Source: Marvinbryantia formatexigens DSM 14469
GTDB lineage: Bacteria > Bacillota > Clostridia > Lachnospirales > Lachnospiraceae
Reading direction: 5' to 3'
Length of the DNA stretch: 64,000 nt
Assembly: GCF_025148285.1 (NCBI RefSeq)
Contig: NZ_CP102268.1
Location: forward strand, 3,203,001-3,267,000
In this document: positions 8,692-16,708 of the stretch, one piece after another
Layout of the letters: each line of letters begins with the position of its first letter
Numbering within the stretch: position 1 is the stretch's first letter
Notes under the pieces: model-generated
The model's input: the letters and a program-made list of their open reading frames with translations, nothing else
Database searches by the model: none
Told to the model about the DNA's origin: nothing
Program-made: the position numbers and the translations under genes

Positions 8692-9611
8692 GTTTTTGTA
8701 CCCCCGTTTTTCAGATTCATGTAATATTCTTCCAGCGACTGGTGACAGCGCATAAGGCTGTGCACTGCAAGGTGTGCGTCAACTGCCAGGGCGCTGTAGG
8801 CTTCCGTCGGGCGGTCCGCCTGTAATATGTGAATTTTCCCCTCCGGCAGAATCTGATAGTGCGTATGTCCGAATTTCTGCTCCAGAAGAACGGCGTAGAC
8901 CTGCGCGTCCGACACCTGGATTTCCACATAATCAGCGCATTTTTTATAAAGCGCTTCTGCGGAAATCTCCTCCAGCAGCTTCCCTCTCTGCAGAAATCCG
9001 AAAATGGTAGCAATCTGCTCCAGCTCGCTTAAAATGTGGCTGGATAATAAAATGGTGATGTTTTTCTCGCGGTTCAGCTTCAGAAGGAGGTTGCGCATTT
9101 CCAGAATCCCGCTGGGATCCAGTCCGTTGATGGGCTCATCGAGCAGCAGAAATTCGGGCACGCCGAGCAGGGCGACGGCAAGACCGAGGCGCTGCTTCAT
9201 GCCAAAGGAGAGCTCCCGGCAGGATTTCTTACGGAATTCAGACAGACCGGTCATCTCCAGCGCCTCCTCCAGAGGCTGTTTTCCGGGGATACCCTTCTGC
9301 AGACGGTAATATTCCAGATTCTGCTCGACGGTGAGCGTCGGATAAAAACCGGCCTCCTCAATCAGCACGCCGATACGGGAGCGCGCGCTTTGCAAATCCT
9401 TCTGTGTGTGCTTTCCGAACAGGGACAGCTCCCCGGCAGTCGGAAAAATCTGTCCCGAAAGAAGCTTCAGAAAGGTTGTTTTGCCGGCGCCGTTGTCGCC
9501 GACCAGACCGTAGATTTCCCCGCGTTTTATGGAAATAGACACTTTATCCAGCGCGCAGAAATTATGGTAATACTTTGTGAGTTCACAGGACCTTGCAGTA
9601 TAAGTTTCCAT
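8685..9611 (-). CDS. ABC transporter ATP-binding protein (BcrA-like)
   Basis: A 308-residue ATPase. Walker A GDNGAGKTT (residues 38-46), signature LSFGMKQRLG (about 132), Walker B FLLLDEP (about 152) and the switch His in LLSSHILSE are all present. The C-terminal 90 residues form the extension usual in BcrA/antibiotic exporters. It partners the ABC-2 permease that overlaps its 3' end. A gap of 156 bases follows the response regulator gene, with a separate -10-like ATTATA (9707-9712 on the plus strand), so it may have its own regulated promoter. Confidence 0.88.
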   Translation of the reverse strand: METYTARSCELTKYYHNFCALDKVSISIKRGEIYGLVGDNGAGKTTFLKLLSGQIFPTAGELSLFGKHTQKDLQSARSRIGVLIEEAGFYPTLTVEQNLEYYRLQKGIPGKQPLEEALEMTGLSEFRKKSCRELSFGMKQRLGLAVALLGVPEFLLLDEPINGLDPSGILEMRNLLLKLNREKNITILLSSHILSELEQIATIFGFLQRGKLLEEISAEALYKKCADYVEIQVSDAQVYAVLLEQKFGHTHYQILPEGKIHILQADRPTEAYSALAVDAHLAVHSLMRCHQSLEEYYMNLKNGGTKTC

Positions 9612-9706
9612 AGCTTTCTTAATTCCTTTCTCTATCAGTCGGCCGTTTGCAAAGCAGGGCTGCTTATGCCGGTAAAGCTTTTGCTTAACGGTCCGTTATG
9701 GATTGT

Positions 9707-9735
9707 ATTATAAAATCTGCACTTTAAATAAGTCC
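9707..9735 (-). promoter_or_regulatory. possible promoter for the ABC exporter genes
   Basis: A perfect minus-strand TATAAT (plus-strand 9707-9712) lies about 95 bases upstream of the ATPase start and lacks a recognisable -35 box. That fits a promoter that needs an activator such as the adjacent OmpR-type regulator. Confidence 0.4.
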
Positions 9736-9767
9736 TCAGGAAAGTTTAAAGAAATCATAAAGATTGC

Positions 9768-10457
9768 CTACGCCATTTTAAAACCAATGCCCCAGACTGT
9801 TTTTATGTATTCATTGTCTGCGTCGCAGGCGGCAATTTTTTTGCGCAGGTTGCTCACATGGACATTCACGGTGTTGTCCTCGCCGTAGTAGCCTCCCTGC
9901 CAGACGCGTTCATAGAGCGTCTCGCGGGAGAAGACCTTCTCAAGTTCCCGCGCAAGAAGCAGCAGGATGTCATATTCGTGGGGCGTGAGCACAAGCTCCT
10001 GCCCGTTTACCGTCGCTCTGCGCGCGGCGGGGCAGATGCACAGCTTTTTATAAGAAATGTCATCTGCGGCAGGCTTTGCCGCGGGCATTCTCTGCGCTCT
10101 GCGCAGGCAGGCGGTAATGCGCGCCAGCAGCTCCTCCGGCTCGAAGGGCTTTGTCATATAATCGTCCGCGCCGCCGGTCAGAAGCTGCACCTTGTCCGCC
10201 AGGGATGATTTTGCGGAGAGCACCAGAACCGGGATATCCGGCTGCTTTTCTGCGCGTATTCTTTTCAGCAGCTCCTCGCCGGTCATACCCGGCAGCATCA
10301 GATCAAGAATTATCATATCAAAGCTTTCCAGCTCCAGCCGCAGGAGAGCCTCCGTGCCCGAAAATGCCTGCGCTGTCTGCAGCCCGTTTTTTTCGCAGAT
10401 ACTGCGTATCAGATGATTAATGTCCGCGTCGTCCTCGGAAATCAGAATTTTTGCCAT
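9768..10457 (-). CDS. OmpR-family response regulator
   Basis: A 229-residue regulator. The receiver domain has acidic pocket SEDD (8-11), phospho-acceptor Asp52 in IILDLMLPG and Lys in MTKPFEPEE. The C-terminal winged helix has the OmpR features LTPHEYDILLLL and DNTVNVHVSNLRKKI. Start 10457 is supported by AGGAG eight bases upstream, rather than the ATG at 10526. It is the first gene of the leftward regulator-exporter-kinase set and probably controls the exporter genes. Confidence 0.92.
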   Translation of the reverse strand: MAKILISEDDADINHLIRSICEKNGLQTAQAFSGTEALLRLELESFDMIILDLMLPGMTGEELLKRIRAEKQPDIPVLVLSAKSSLADKVQLLTGGADDYMTKPFEPEELLARITACLRRAQRMPAAKPAADDISYKKLCICPAARRATVNGQELVLTPHEYDILLLLARELEKVFSRETLYERVWQGGYYGEDNTVNVHVSNLRKKIAACDADNEYIKTVWGIGFKMA

Positions 10458-10868
10458 ATGTTTTTCTCCTGTCTTTATCTGGTCTGATAAGGGAAACCGG
10501 GACCTGAAGCACCGGACCCATGTCATAGAATAGCATATCCGGGGCGGATGCGCTACTGGATTCCTGTGTTTTTCGCCGGGAGGCAGCCGCCTGATTCCTG
10601 TTCAGGCGTAAGCTATGCAGGCGGCAGACCGCCAGCTAAAGCAGGCTATCCGCTGCTGCCATATCTCCTGTCTGTGGCAGAACGGTGGAAGAAATGACGG
10701 CGTTTCTGAAAAAAACATAAATTTATTGTATAATATAACGAAAAAATCTTAAAAATTTCAATGTAAAAAGAAAAATATTCTATGTTTTTTCCGGAACAAC
10801 ATCGTGTATAATGTCGATATCAACAAACGGCACGGACAGAGGTCCGGTCAGAAGGGAGAATTTCAAGT
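10458..10868 (+). promoter_or_regulatory. mgl promoter region
   Basis: This 411-base gap between divergent genes holds two perfect TATAAT boxes (10729-10734 and 10807-10812), the second 57 bases before the mglB start with only a T-rich -35 region. Small hairpins lie at 10588-10608 (CGCCTGA/TCAGGCG) and 10833-10846 (CGGAC/GTCCG, in the probable leader). GAAGGGAGAA precedes the ATG. No clear operator was recognised. Confidence 0.5.
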
Positions 10869-12104
10869 ATGAAAAAGAGAATTTTTGCACTGACAATGGC
10901 AGCAGTTATGGGTCTTTCCATGACAGCATTTGCTGAGGGCGAGGTGGCTAACAAAGATAAGCCGCTTGTATGGTTCAACCGTCAGCCGTCCAACAGCTCC
11001 ACAGGTGAGCTTGATATGGCGGCTCTGAGCTTCAACGAGAATACCTATTATGTAGGATTTGACGCAAACCAGGGCGCAGAGCTTCAGGGAACAATGGTAA
11101 AGGATTATATCGAGGCACATGCAGATACGATCGACCGCAATGGCGACGGCGTAATCGGTTACGTTCTGGCAATCGGCGATATCGGACACAATGATTCCAT
11201 CGCACGTACAAGAGGTGTTCGTAAAGCTCTTGGCACAGGCGTTGACAAAGACGGCGACATCAACAGCGATCCGGCAGGTACAAATACCGACGGTTCCGCA
11301 AGCGTGGTACAGGACGGCACACTGGAAATCAACGGCACGACCTACGTGGTACGTGAGCTGGCTTCCCAGGAAATGAAGAACTCCGCAGGTGCTACATGGG
11401 ATGCAGCTACCGCAGGAAACGCAATCGGTACATGGTCCGCTTCCTTCGGCGATCAGATTGATATCGTTGTTTCCAATAACGATGGTATGGGCATGGCAAT
11501 GTTCAATGCATGGTCCAAAGACCAGGGCGTGGCAACCTTCGGCTACGATGCAAACAGCGACGCAGTAGCAGCTATCGCAGAGGGCTACGGCGGAACCATC
11601 AGCCAGCACGCAGATGTACAGGCTTACCTCACACTTCGTGTTCTGCGCAACGCACTGGACGGCGTAGATATCGACACCGGTATCGGCACAGCAGATGATG
11701 CAGGCAACGTTCTGACAGACGATGTATATGTATACAATGAAGAGCAGCGCTCCTACTACGCATTGAACGTAGCAGTTACCGCTGACAACTACGAAGATTA
11801 TCTGGATGCTACCGTAACCTACGCTCCGGTATCCAACCAGCTTGATGAGAGCGCACATGCAACGAAGTCTGTATGGCTGAACATCTACAACGCAGCAGAT
11901 AACTTCCTCAGCGCTACCTACCAGCCGCTCCTTCAGAAGTATGATGACCTTCTGAATCTGAATGTGGAATACATCGGCGGCGACGGACAGACAGAGTCCA
12001 ACATCACAAACCGTCTCGGAAATCCGAGCCAGTATGATGCATTCGCAATCAACATGGTTAAGACAGACAACGCAGCTTCCTATACATCTCTGCTTAGTCA
12101 GTAA
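10869..12104 (+). CDS. mglB: galactose/glucose-binding protein, circularly permuted
   Basis: A secreted binding protein of 411 residues with signal peptide 1-22 (AFA|EGE; no lipobox Cys). Compared from memory with E. coli MglB, the order is rotated. Residues 28-312 match the part from strand VVFFNKEPS to the normal C-terminus; residues 335-411 match the normal N-terminus (IYNAADNF for IYKYDDNF; FAINMVKTDNA for LAINLVDPAAA). The known sugar ligands are found as N37, H107, D109, R113, W177, N204, D227, D344 and F346; only N256 is changed (Q246). The Ca-site loop DRNGDGVIG (89-97) is kept in part. It is the first gene of mglBAC and is followed by a hairpin. The cut point is where E. coli has ARGQ|NVPVV. 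Confidence 0.88.
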   Translation: MKKRIFALTMAAVMGLSMTAFAEGEVANKDKPLVWFNRQPSNSSTGELDMAALSFNENTYYVGFDANQGAELQGTMVKDYIEAHADTIDRNGDGVIGYVLAIGDIGHNDSIARTRGVRKALGTGVDKDGDINSDPAGTNTDGSASVVQDGTLEINGTTYVVRELASQEMKNSAGATWDAATAGNAIGTWSASFGDQIDIVVSNNDGMGMAMFNAWSKDQGVATFGYDANSDAVAAIAEGYGGTISQHADVQAYLTLRVLRNALDGVDIDTGIGTADDAGNVLTDDVYVYNEEQRSYYALNVAVTADNYEDYLDATVTYAPVSNQLDESAHATKSVWLNIYNAADNFLSATYQPLLQKYDDLLNLNVEYIGGDGQTESNITNRLGNPSQYDAFAINMVKTDNAASYTSLLSQ

Positions 12105-12134
12105 GGTTGTTTGGATAAAGATGCAAGGATTATC

Positions 12135-12160
12135 AGGGAGAAGAAATTCTCCCTATTCCT
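12135..12160 (+). terminator. attenuator-like hairpin after mglB
   Basis: AGGGAGAA-GAAA-TTCTCCCT (12135-12154) followed by a T-containing run lies between mglB and mglA. It could partly stop transcription or protect the mglB 3' end, giving more binding protein than transporter. Confidence 0.55.
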
Positions 12161-12198
12161 TTTAGTAGGGGAAAATATCAGGCATAGGAGTAATAAGA

Positions 12199-13707
12199 AT
12201 GGCAGATAAGAAAGATGTAAATGTCTTATCAATACGCGGCATGAGCAAATCCTTCGGCAGAAACCGGGTGCTCGACCACATCAATCTGGACGTGAAGCGC
12301 GGGACGGTTATGGGTCTGATGGGCGAAAACGGCGCCGGCAAATCGACGATGATGAAATGTCTTTTCGGCACCTATCAGAAGGATGAGGGCACCATTTTCC
12401 TGGATGGAAAGGAAGTAAACTTTTCCGGACCGAAGGATGCCCTGGAAAACGGTATCGCGATGGTTCACCAGGAGCTGAACCAGTGTCTGGAGCGGAACGT
12501 AATCGACAACCTTTTCCTTGGCCGCTATCCGGTCAATTCACTGGGCGTCGTTGATGAAGGCAGAATGAAAAAAGAGGCTTCGGAGCTTTTCCGTAAGCTT
12601 GGAATGACAGTAAACCTTACGCAGCCGATGCGGAACATGTCCGTATCACAGCGGCAGATGTGTGAGATTGCCAAGGCAATTTCCTACAACGCGAAAGTAA
12701 TCGTTCTTGATGAGCCGACCTCCTCGCTTACCGTACAGGAGGTAAACAAGCTGTTTGAAATGATGCGGATGCTGAAGGAGCAGGGCATTGCACTGGTCTA
12801 CATATCTCATAAGATGGATGAGATTTTTGAAATCTGCGACGAGATTTCCGTACTGCGGGACGGTAATCTGGTCATGACCAAGGAAACAAAAGAGACCAAT
12901 ATGAACGAGCTGATCGCGGCGATGGTAGGGCGTTCCCTGGAGAACCGTTTCCCACCGGTGGACAACAAACCGGGAGACGTGGTGCTCTCCATCCAGAACC
13001 TTTCCACGAAATACGAGCCGCATCTGCAGGACATCTCCTTCGATGTGCGTGAGGGAGAAATCTTCGGACTGTATGGTCTGGTCGGCGCGGGGCGTACAGA
13101 GCTTCTGGAGACGATCTTCGGCGTCCGCACCAGAGCGGCGGGGCGCGTGTATTATAAGGGACAGCTTATGAACTTTGAAAATGCCAGGGAAGCGATGGAT
13201 CATGGCTTTGCGATGATTACTGAGGAGCGCAAGGCGAACGGGCTTTTCCTCAAGGAGGACCTGACGTTCAATACCACGATTGCGAACCTCGACCAGTATA
13301 AATCTGGCATTGCGCTTTCCGACCCGAAGATGGTAAAGGCGACGGCGAATGAAATAAAGGTTATGCATACAAAGTGCATGGGACCGGACGATATGATTAC
13401 CAGCCTTTCCGGTGGCAATCAGCAGAAGGTCATTTTCGGAAAGTGGCTGGAGCGCAGCCCTAAGGTATTCATGATGGACGAGCCTACGCGCGGTATCGAC
13501 GTAGGCGCGAAGTATGAGATCTACGAGCTGATTATCAGCATGGCAAAGCAGGGAAAGACCATCATCGTGGTTTCCTCTGAAATGCCGGAGATTCTGGGAA
13601 TTACAAACCGCATTGGCGTTATGTCGAACGGGCATCTTTCCGGTATTGTGAATACAAAGGAAACAAACCAGGAAGAGCTTCTGCGGCTCAGCGCGAAATA
13701 CCTATAG
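12199..13707 (+). CDS. mglA: galactose/methyl galactoside import ATPase MglA
   Basis: A 502-residue double ATPase typical of sugar importers of the ribose/galactose class. The first ATPase (about 10-245) has Walker A GENGAGKST (42-50), the Q-loop MVHQELN and Walker B VIVLDEPTSSL. The second (about 255-500) has the degenerate P-loop GLVGAGRTE, the signature LSGGNQQKV and Walker B VFMMDEPTRGID. The stretch MVHQELNQCLERNVIDNLFLG closely resembles MglA rather than RbsA. It lies 94 bases after mglB and 18 before mglC, and energises galactose uptake. Confidence 0.93.
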   Translation: MADKKDVNVLSIRGMSKSFGRNRVLDHINLDVKRGTVMGLMGENGAGKSTMMKCLFGTYQKDEGTIFLDGKEVNFSGPKDALENGIAMVHQELNQCLERNVIDNLFLGRYPVNSLGVVDEGRMKKEASELFRKLGMTVNLTQPMRNMSVSQRQMCEIAKAISYNAKVIVLDEPTSSLTVQEVNKLFEMMRMLKEQGIALVYISHKMDEIFEICDEISVLRDGNLVMTKETKETNMNELIAAMVGRSLENRFPPVDNKPGDVVLSIQNLSTKYEPHLQDISFDVREGEIFGLYGLVGAGRTELLETIFGVRTRAAGRVYYKGQLMNFENAREAMDHGFAMITEERKANGLFLKEDLTFNTTIANLDQYKSGIALSDPKMVKATANEIKVMHTKCMGPDDMITSLSGGNQQKVIFGKWLERSPKVFMMDEPTRGIDVGAKYEIYELIISMAKQGKTIIVVSSEMPEILGITNRIGVMSNGHLSGIVNTKETNQEELLRLSAKYL

Positions 13708-13725
13708 TGAGGGAGAACGATAAAT

Positions 13726-15381
13726 ATGGCAAATGGAAATGGAAAAATTCTGACGGCAGAGCAGGAGAAAAAGCTGCTTGCGCCCATTGAAGAATATGTC
13801 GGCAAGATTCAGAAAAAAATAGATGCGCTCAGAGCAGATGGCACCGATAAGGTCATCGCTGCCCAGAGCAGTATCGATGCAATTAAGAGAGACCGCACGA
13901 TGCCGGCCTCCGAGAAAGAAGCCGCGATTGCAAAGCTCCGCAGCGAGATGGAAAAGGCAAAGAGCGTAGAGGCGGCAAACAAAAATGAAGTCTCCAGGCT
14001 GATTGCCGATGCGGAAAACTATCTGAAGGCGCATTTTGATAAAGAGTATTATCAGCCGGTGAAGGAGAGCTGCGAGCAGGAAAAGGCGCTTGCCAAGACC
14101 GCCTATGAGGAAAAGGTGGCGAAATTAAAGGCGGAGCACCAGACGACGGTAGCGAAGCTGTCCAACAGCCAGGAAATCAAGGATGAGAAATATGTACATA
14201 AAAACCGTCTGTTTGACGCAAAAATGAGTCTGGAGAAGGATCTGCAGACGATTAAGGACCGCAGACACGCAGCTTACAGCTACAAGTATCATCTGATCGA
14301 CCTTCTGCGGATGTCGAAGTTCACCTTTGCGGAGACGCAGGCGCAGAAATGGGAAAACTACAAATATACCTTTAACCGCAGGGCATTCCTCCTGCAGAAC
14401 GGTCTGTACATTGCAATCGTGATTATTTTCATTGCGCTGTGTATCATTACGCCGATTGTCAAGCACACACCGCTGCTGACATACAATAACGTACTGAATA
14501 TTCTGCAGCAGGCATCGCCGCGAATGTTCCTTGCGCTCGGCGTAGCCGGACTGATCCTTCTTGCAGGTACCGACCTTTCCATCGGACGTATGGTAGGTAT
14601 GGGTATGACGACGGCGACGATTATCATGCATCAGGGCGTCAACACCGGTTCCGTATTCGGACATGTGTTTGACTTTACCGGAATCCCGGTGGTGGGGAGA
14701 GTCTTCCTCGGACTGCTTGCCTGCGTGGTTCTGTGTACGTTCTTCACAACGATTGCGGGCTTCTTCACGGCGAAGTTCAAGATGCATCCGTTTATTTCCA
14801 CGATGGCGAACATGCTGGTAATTTTTGGTCTTGTAACCTATGCGACAAAGGGTGTATCCTTCGGTGCGATTGAATCCTCGATTCCGAGCATGATTATCCC
14901 GAAGATTAACGGCTTCCCCACCATCATTCTCTGGGCGGTGGCAGCGGTCATTATCGTATGGTTTATCTGGAACAAGACAACGTTTGGTAAGAATCTGTAC
15001 GCGGTCGGCGGAAACGCTGAGGCGGCGGCAGTTTCCGGTATCTCGGTATTCAAGGTAACCGTTGGCGCATTCGTTATGGCAGGTATCCTTTATGGTTTCG
15101 GTTCCTGGCTGGAATGTGCGAGAATGTTCGGTTCCGGTTCCGCAGCTTACGGGCAGGGCTGGGAAATGGACGCTATCGCAGCCTGCGTAGTAGGCGGCGT
15201 ATCCTTCACCGGTGGTATCGGTAAGATTTCGGGCGTAGTAGTCGGTGTATTCATCTTCACCGCACTTACCTACTCCCTTACCATCCTCGGTATCGACACA
15301 AACCTGCAGTTCGTGTTCTCCGGTATCATCATTCTGGTGGCGGTAACACTCGACTGTCTGAAATATGTGCAGAAAAAATAA
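13726..15381 (+). CDS. mglC: galactose ABC permease MglC with long N-terminal coiled coil
   Basis: A 551-residue permease. Residues from about 226 onward form the usual membrane domain, with helices starting at GLYIAIVIIFIALCIITPIV, the family motif LAGTDLSIGRMVGMG and a C-terminal FSGIIILVAVTLD. Known MglC proteins are about 330 residues. Residues 1-222 form a charged, nearly all-helical extension rich in Lys, Glu and Ala with heptad-like spacing, likely a cytoplasmic coiled coil. Its role is unknown; binding to the ATPase or to a regulator is possible. The start follows GAGGGAG. It is the last gene of mglBAC, ended by a strong terminator. Confidence 0.9.
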   Translation: MANGNGKILTAEQEKKLLAPIEEYVGKIQKKIDALRADGTDKVIAAQSSIDAIKRDRTMPASEKEAAIAKLRSEMEKAKSVEAANKNEVSRLIADAENYLKAHFDKEYYQPVKESCEQEKALAKTAYEEKVAKLKAEHQTTVAKLSNSQEIKDEKYVHKNRLFDAKMSLEKDLQTIKDRRHAAYSYKYHLIDLLRMSKFTFAETQAQKWENYKYTFNRRAFLLQNGLYIAIVIIFIALCIITPIVKHTPLLTYNNVLNILQQASPRMFLALGVAGLILLAGTDLSIGRMVGMGMTTATIIMHQGVNTGSVFGHVFDFTGIPVVGRVFLGLLACVVLCTFFTTIAGFFTAKFKMHPFISTMANMLVIFGLVTYATKGVSFGAIESSIPSMIIPKINGFPTIILWAVAAVIIVWFIWNKTTFGKNLYAVGGNAEAAAVSGISVFKVTVGAFVMAGILYGFGSWLECARMFGSGSAAYGQGWEMDAIAACVVGGVSFTGGIGKISGVVVGVFIFTALTYSLTILGIDTNLQFVFSGIIILVAVTLDCLKYVQKK

Positions 15382-15392
15382 GAAGTTTTGCG

Positions 15393-15421
15393 AAAGAGCC
15401 GGCGGTGTCCGGCTCTTTTTT
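15393..15421 (+). terminator. mgl operon terminator
   Basis: An eight-base stem AGAGCCGG / CCGGCTCT (15395-15402 / 15409-15416) runs directly into a T-run, 12 bases after the mglC stop. Confidence 0.9.
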
Positions 15422-15574
15422 AATGTATAAGAGCAGCTTTTTCATGCAGAGCATGGAGTTATTCCAAATAGTATTCTGCTTAAAACTGCAGTAATAGAAA
15501 GAAATTGTAAAATACGACAAATACAAGGTCGGATTTATTAAAAATTATTAATTATTTTATGTGCAAAAATAATA

Positions 15575-15603
15575 TTGACACCGCTCCCATTTTATTGTAA
15601 TAT
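15575..15603 (+). promoter_or_regulatory. lacI-type gene promoter
   Basis: TTGACA (15575-15580), 17 bases, TAATAT (15598-15603): a near-consensus sigma-A promoter 29 bases before the regulator gene. Confidence 0.85.
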
Positions 15604-15631
15604 GTCAATATAACGAAGCGGGAGATAAAAA

Positions 15632-16621
15632 ATGGCAAATATTGATGATGTTGCAAAAAAAGCAGGAGTATCCAAAAGCACGGTATCACGCGTGCTGCTG
15701 GGGGGAAACAAGGTAAAACCTTCTACAAAAGAACGTGTATTAAAAGTAATAGAGGAAATGAACTATAGTCCGAATACTGCAGCACGTACACTGGCGGCGG
15801 GAAAAAGTCATAATATTGGAGTAATCAGCAGCTATACATTGAATGACCCGTTTTACTCGGCGGCAGGCGAGGAGATTTATCATGTATGTGGAGAAATGGG
15901 CTATAGTACGCTGTTTGTCATTAATCGTACAGATAAGAATGAGCATAAAGACCCGATTGCACTTCTGCACGGAAAGGTAGATGGATTTTTGTTCATGGGA
16001 GATAATTCTGTGACAAAGGAGCAGCTGGAAAAGCTGACAAAAATGGAACTTCCGACTGCGGTATTTAAAACGGGAGAATGGATTCCCGGAATTATTCAGG
16101 CAGATACAGATAATATAGATGGAGCATGCAGAGGAACAGAATATTTAATTCGTCTGGGACATAGAAGAATAGCGATTCTTACGGGAAAGGAAAATTATTA
16201 TGAGAGCATCGACCGAATGAAGGGGTATCAGAAAGCGTTGGAAGAAAATCATATCCGGTTTGAATCTGAACTGGTCTTTCCAGGTCAATTCTCCTATGAT
16301 AAGGCGAGAAATCTGGCAAAAGAAATTATTGCATCAAGAGCGACGGCTGTCTTTTGTTTTAATGATGTAATGGCACATGGTTTTATTCAGGGAGCAGGAG
16401 AGTGTGGATACCGGGTTCCGGAGGATATTTCTGTTCTGGGGTATGATAATATTATGTTCAGCAATTATGACTCTTATGTGCATTTATCAACGGTAAAACA
16501 GCCGATAAAGGAGATGAGTGCCTATCTTGTCAGAGCTCTGATTGCCCAGATTGAAGATGGACAGCCGCCTGTTCAGAAAATTTTTCCGACGAAAATTTCA
16601 GAAAAAGAAACTACGCGATAA
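15632..16621 (+). CDS. LacI-family transcriptional regulator
   Basis: A 329-residue repressor. Residues 2-55 form the LacI-type DNA-binding domain (IDDVAKKAGVSKSTVSRVL, hinge PNTAARTL). The rest is a periplasmic-binding-protein-like effector domain with GVISSYTLNDPFYS, FCFNDVMAHG and VLGYDN. A perfect 24-base palindrome downstream is its probable operator, so it likely represses the adjoining sugar transporter and GH43 genes until an inducer sugar binds. The inducer is probably an arabinose- or xylose-containing oligosaccharide, inferred from GH43. The surrounding DNA is more AT-rich than the flanking mgl and GNAT-maf regions. Confidence 0.93.
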   Translation: MANIDDVAKKAGVSKSTVSRVLLGGNKVKPSTKERVLKVIEEMNYSPNTAARTLAAGKSHNIGVISSYTLNDPFYSAAGEEIYHVCGEMGYSTLFVINRTDKNEHKDPIALLHGKVDGFLFMGDNSVTKEQLEKLTKMELPTAVFKTGEWIPGIIQADTDNIDGACRGTEYLIRLGHRRIAILTGKENYYESIDRMKGYQKALEENHIRFESELVFPGQFSYDKARNLAKEIIASRATAVFCFNDVMAHGFIQGAGECGYRVPEDISVLGYDNIMFSNYDSYVHLSTVKQPIKEMSAYLVRALIAQIEDGQPPVQKIFPTKISEKETTR

Positions 16622-16639
16622 GCGTATGTTTTTTTACCT

Positions 16640-16663
16640 AAAAATGGTAGCGCTACCATTTTT
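16640..16663. promoter_or_regulatory. LacI-type operator (24-base perfect palindrome)
   Basis: Half-site AAAAATGGTAGC and its exact complement meet at a central CG, as LacI-family operators do. It sits 19 bases after the regulator gene and 45 before the binding-protein ATG. Possible -10 boxes TATAAA at 16673 and 16684 follow at once, so occupancy would block the promoter. Confidence 0.8.
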
Positions 16664-16708
16664 GGGGAAACATATAAACAAACTATAAAGTAGAAAAGGA
16701 GTAGAAGA

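Noticed and set aside
10863-11858. 331-codon Cys/Val-rich open frame on the minus strand
   Set aside because: It mirrors the mglB gene, whose plus-strand reading keeps signal peptide and ligand residues. The Cys richness comes from reversed GCA codons.
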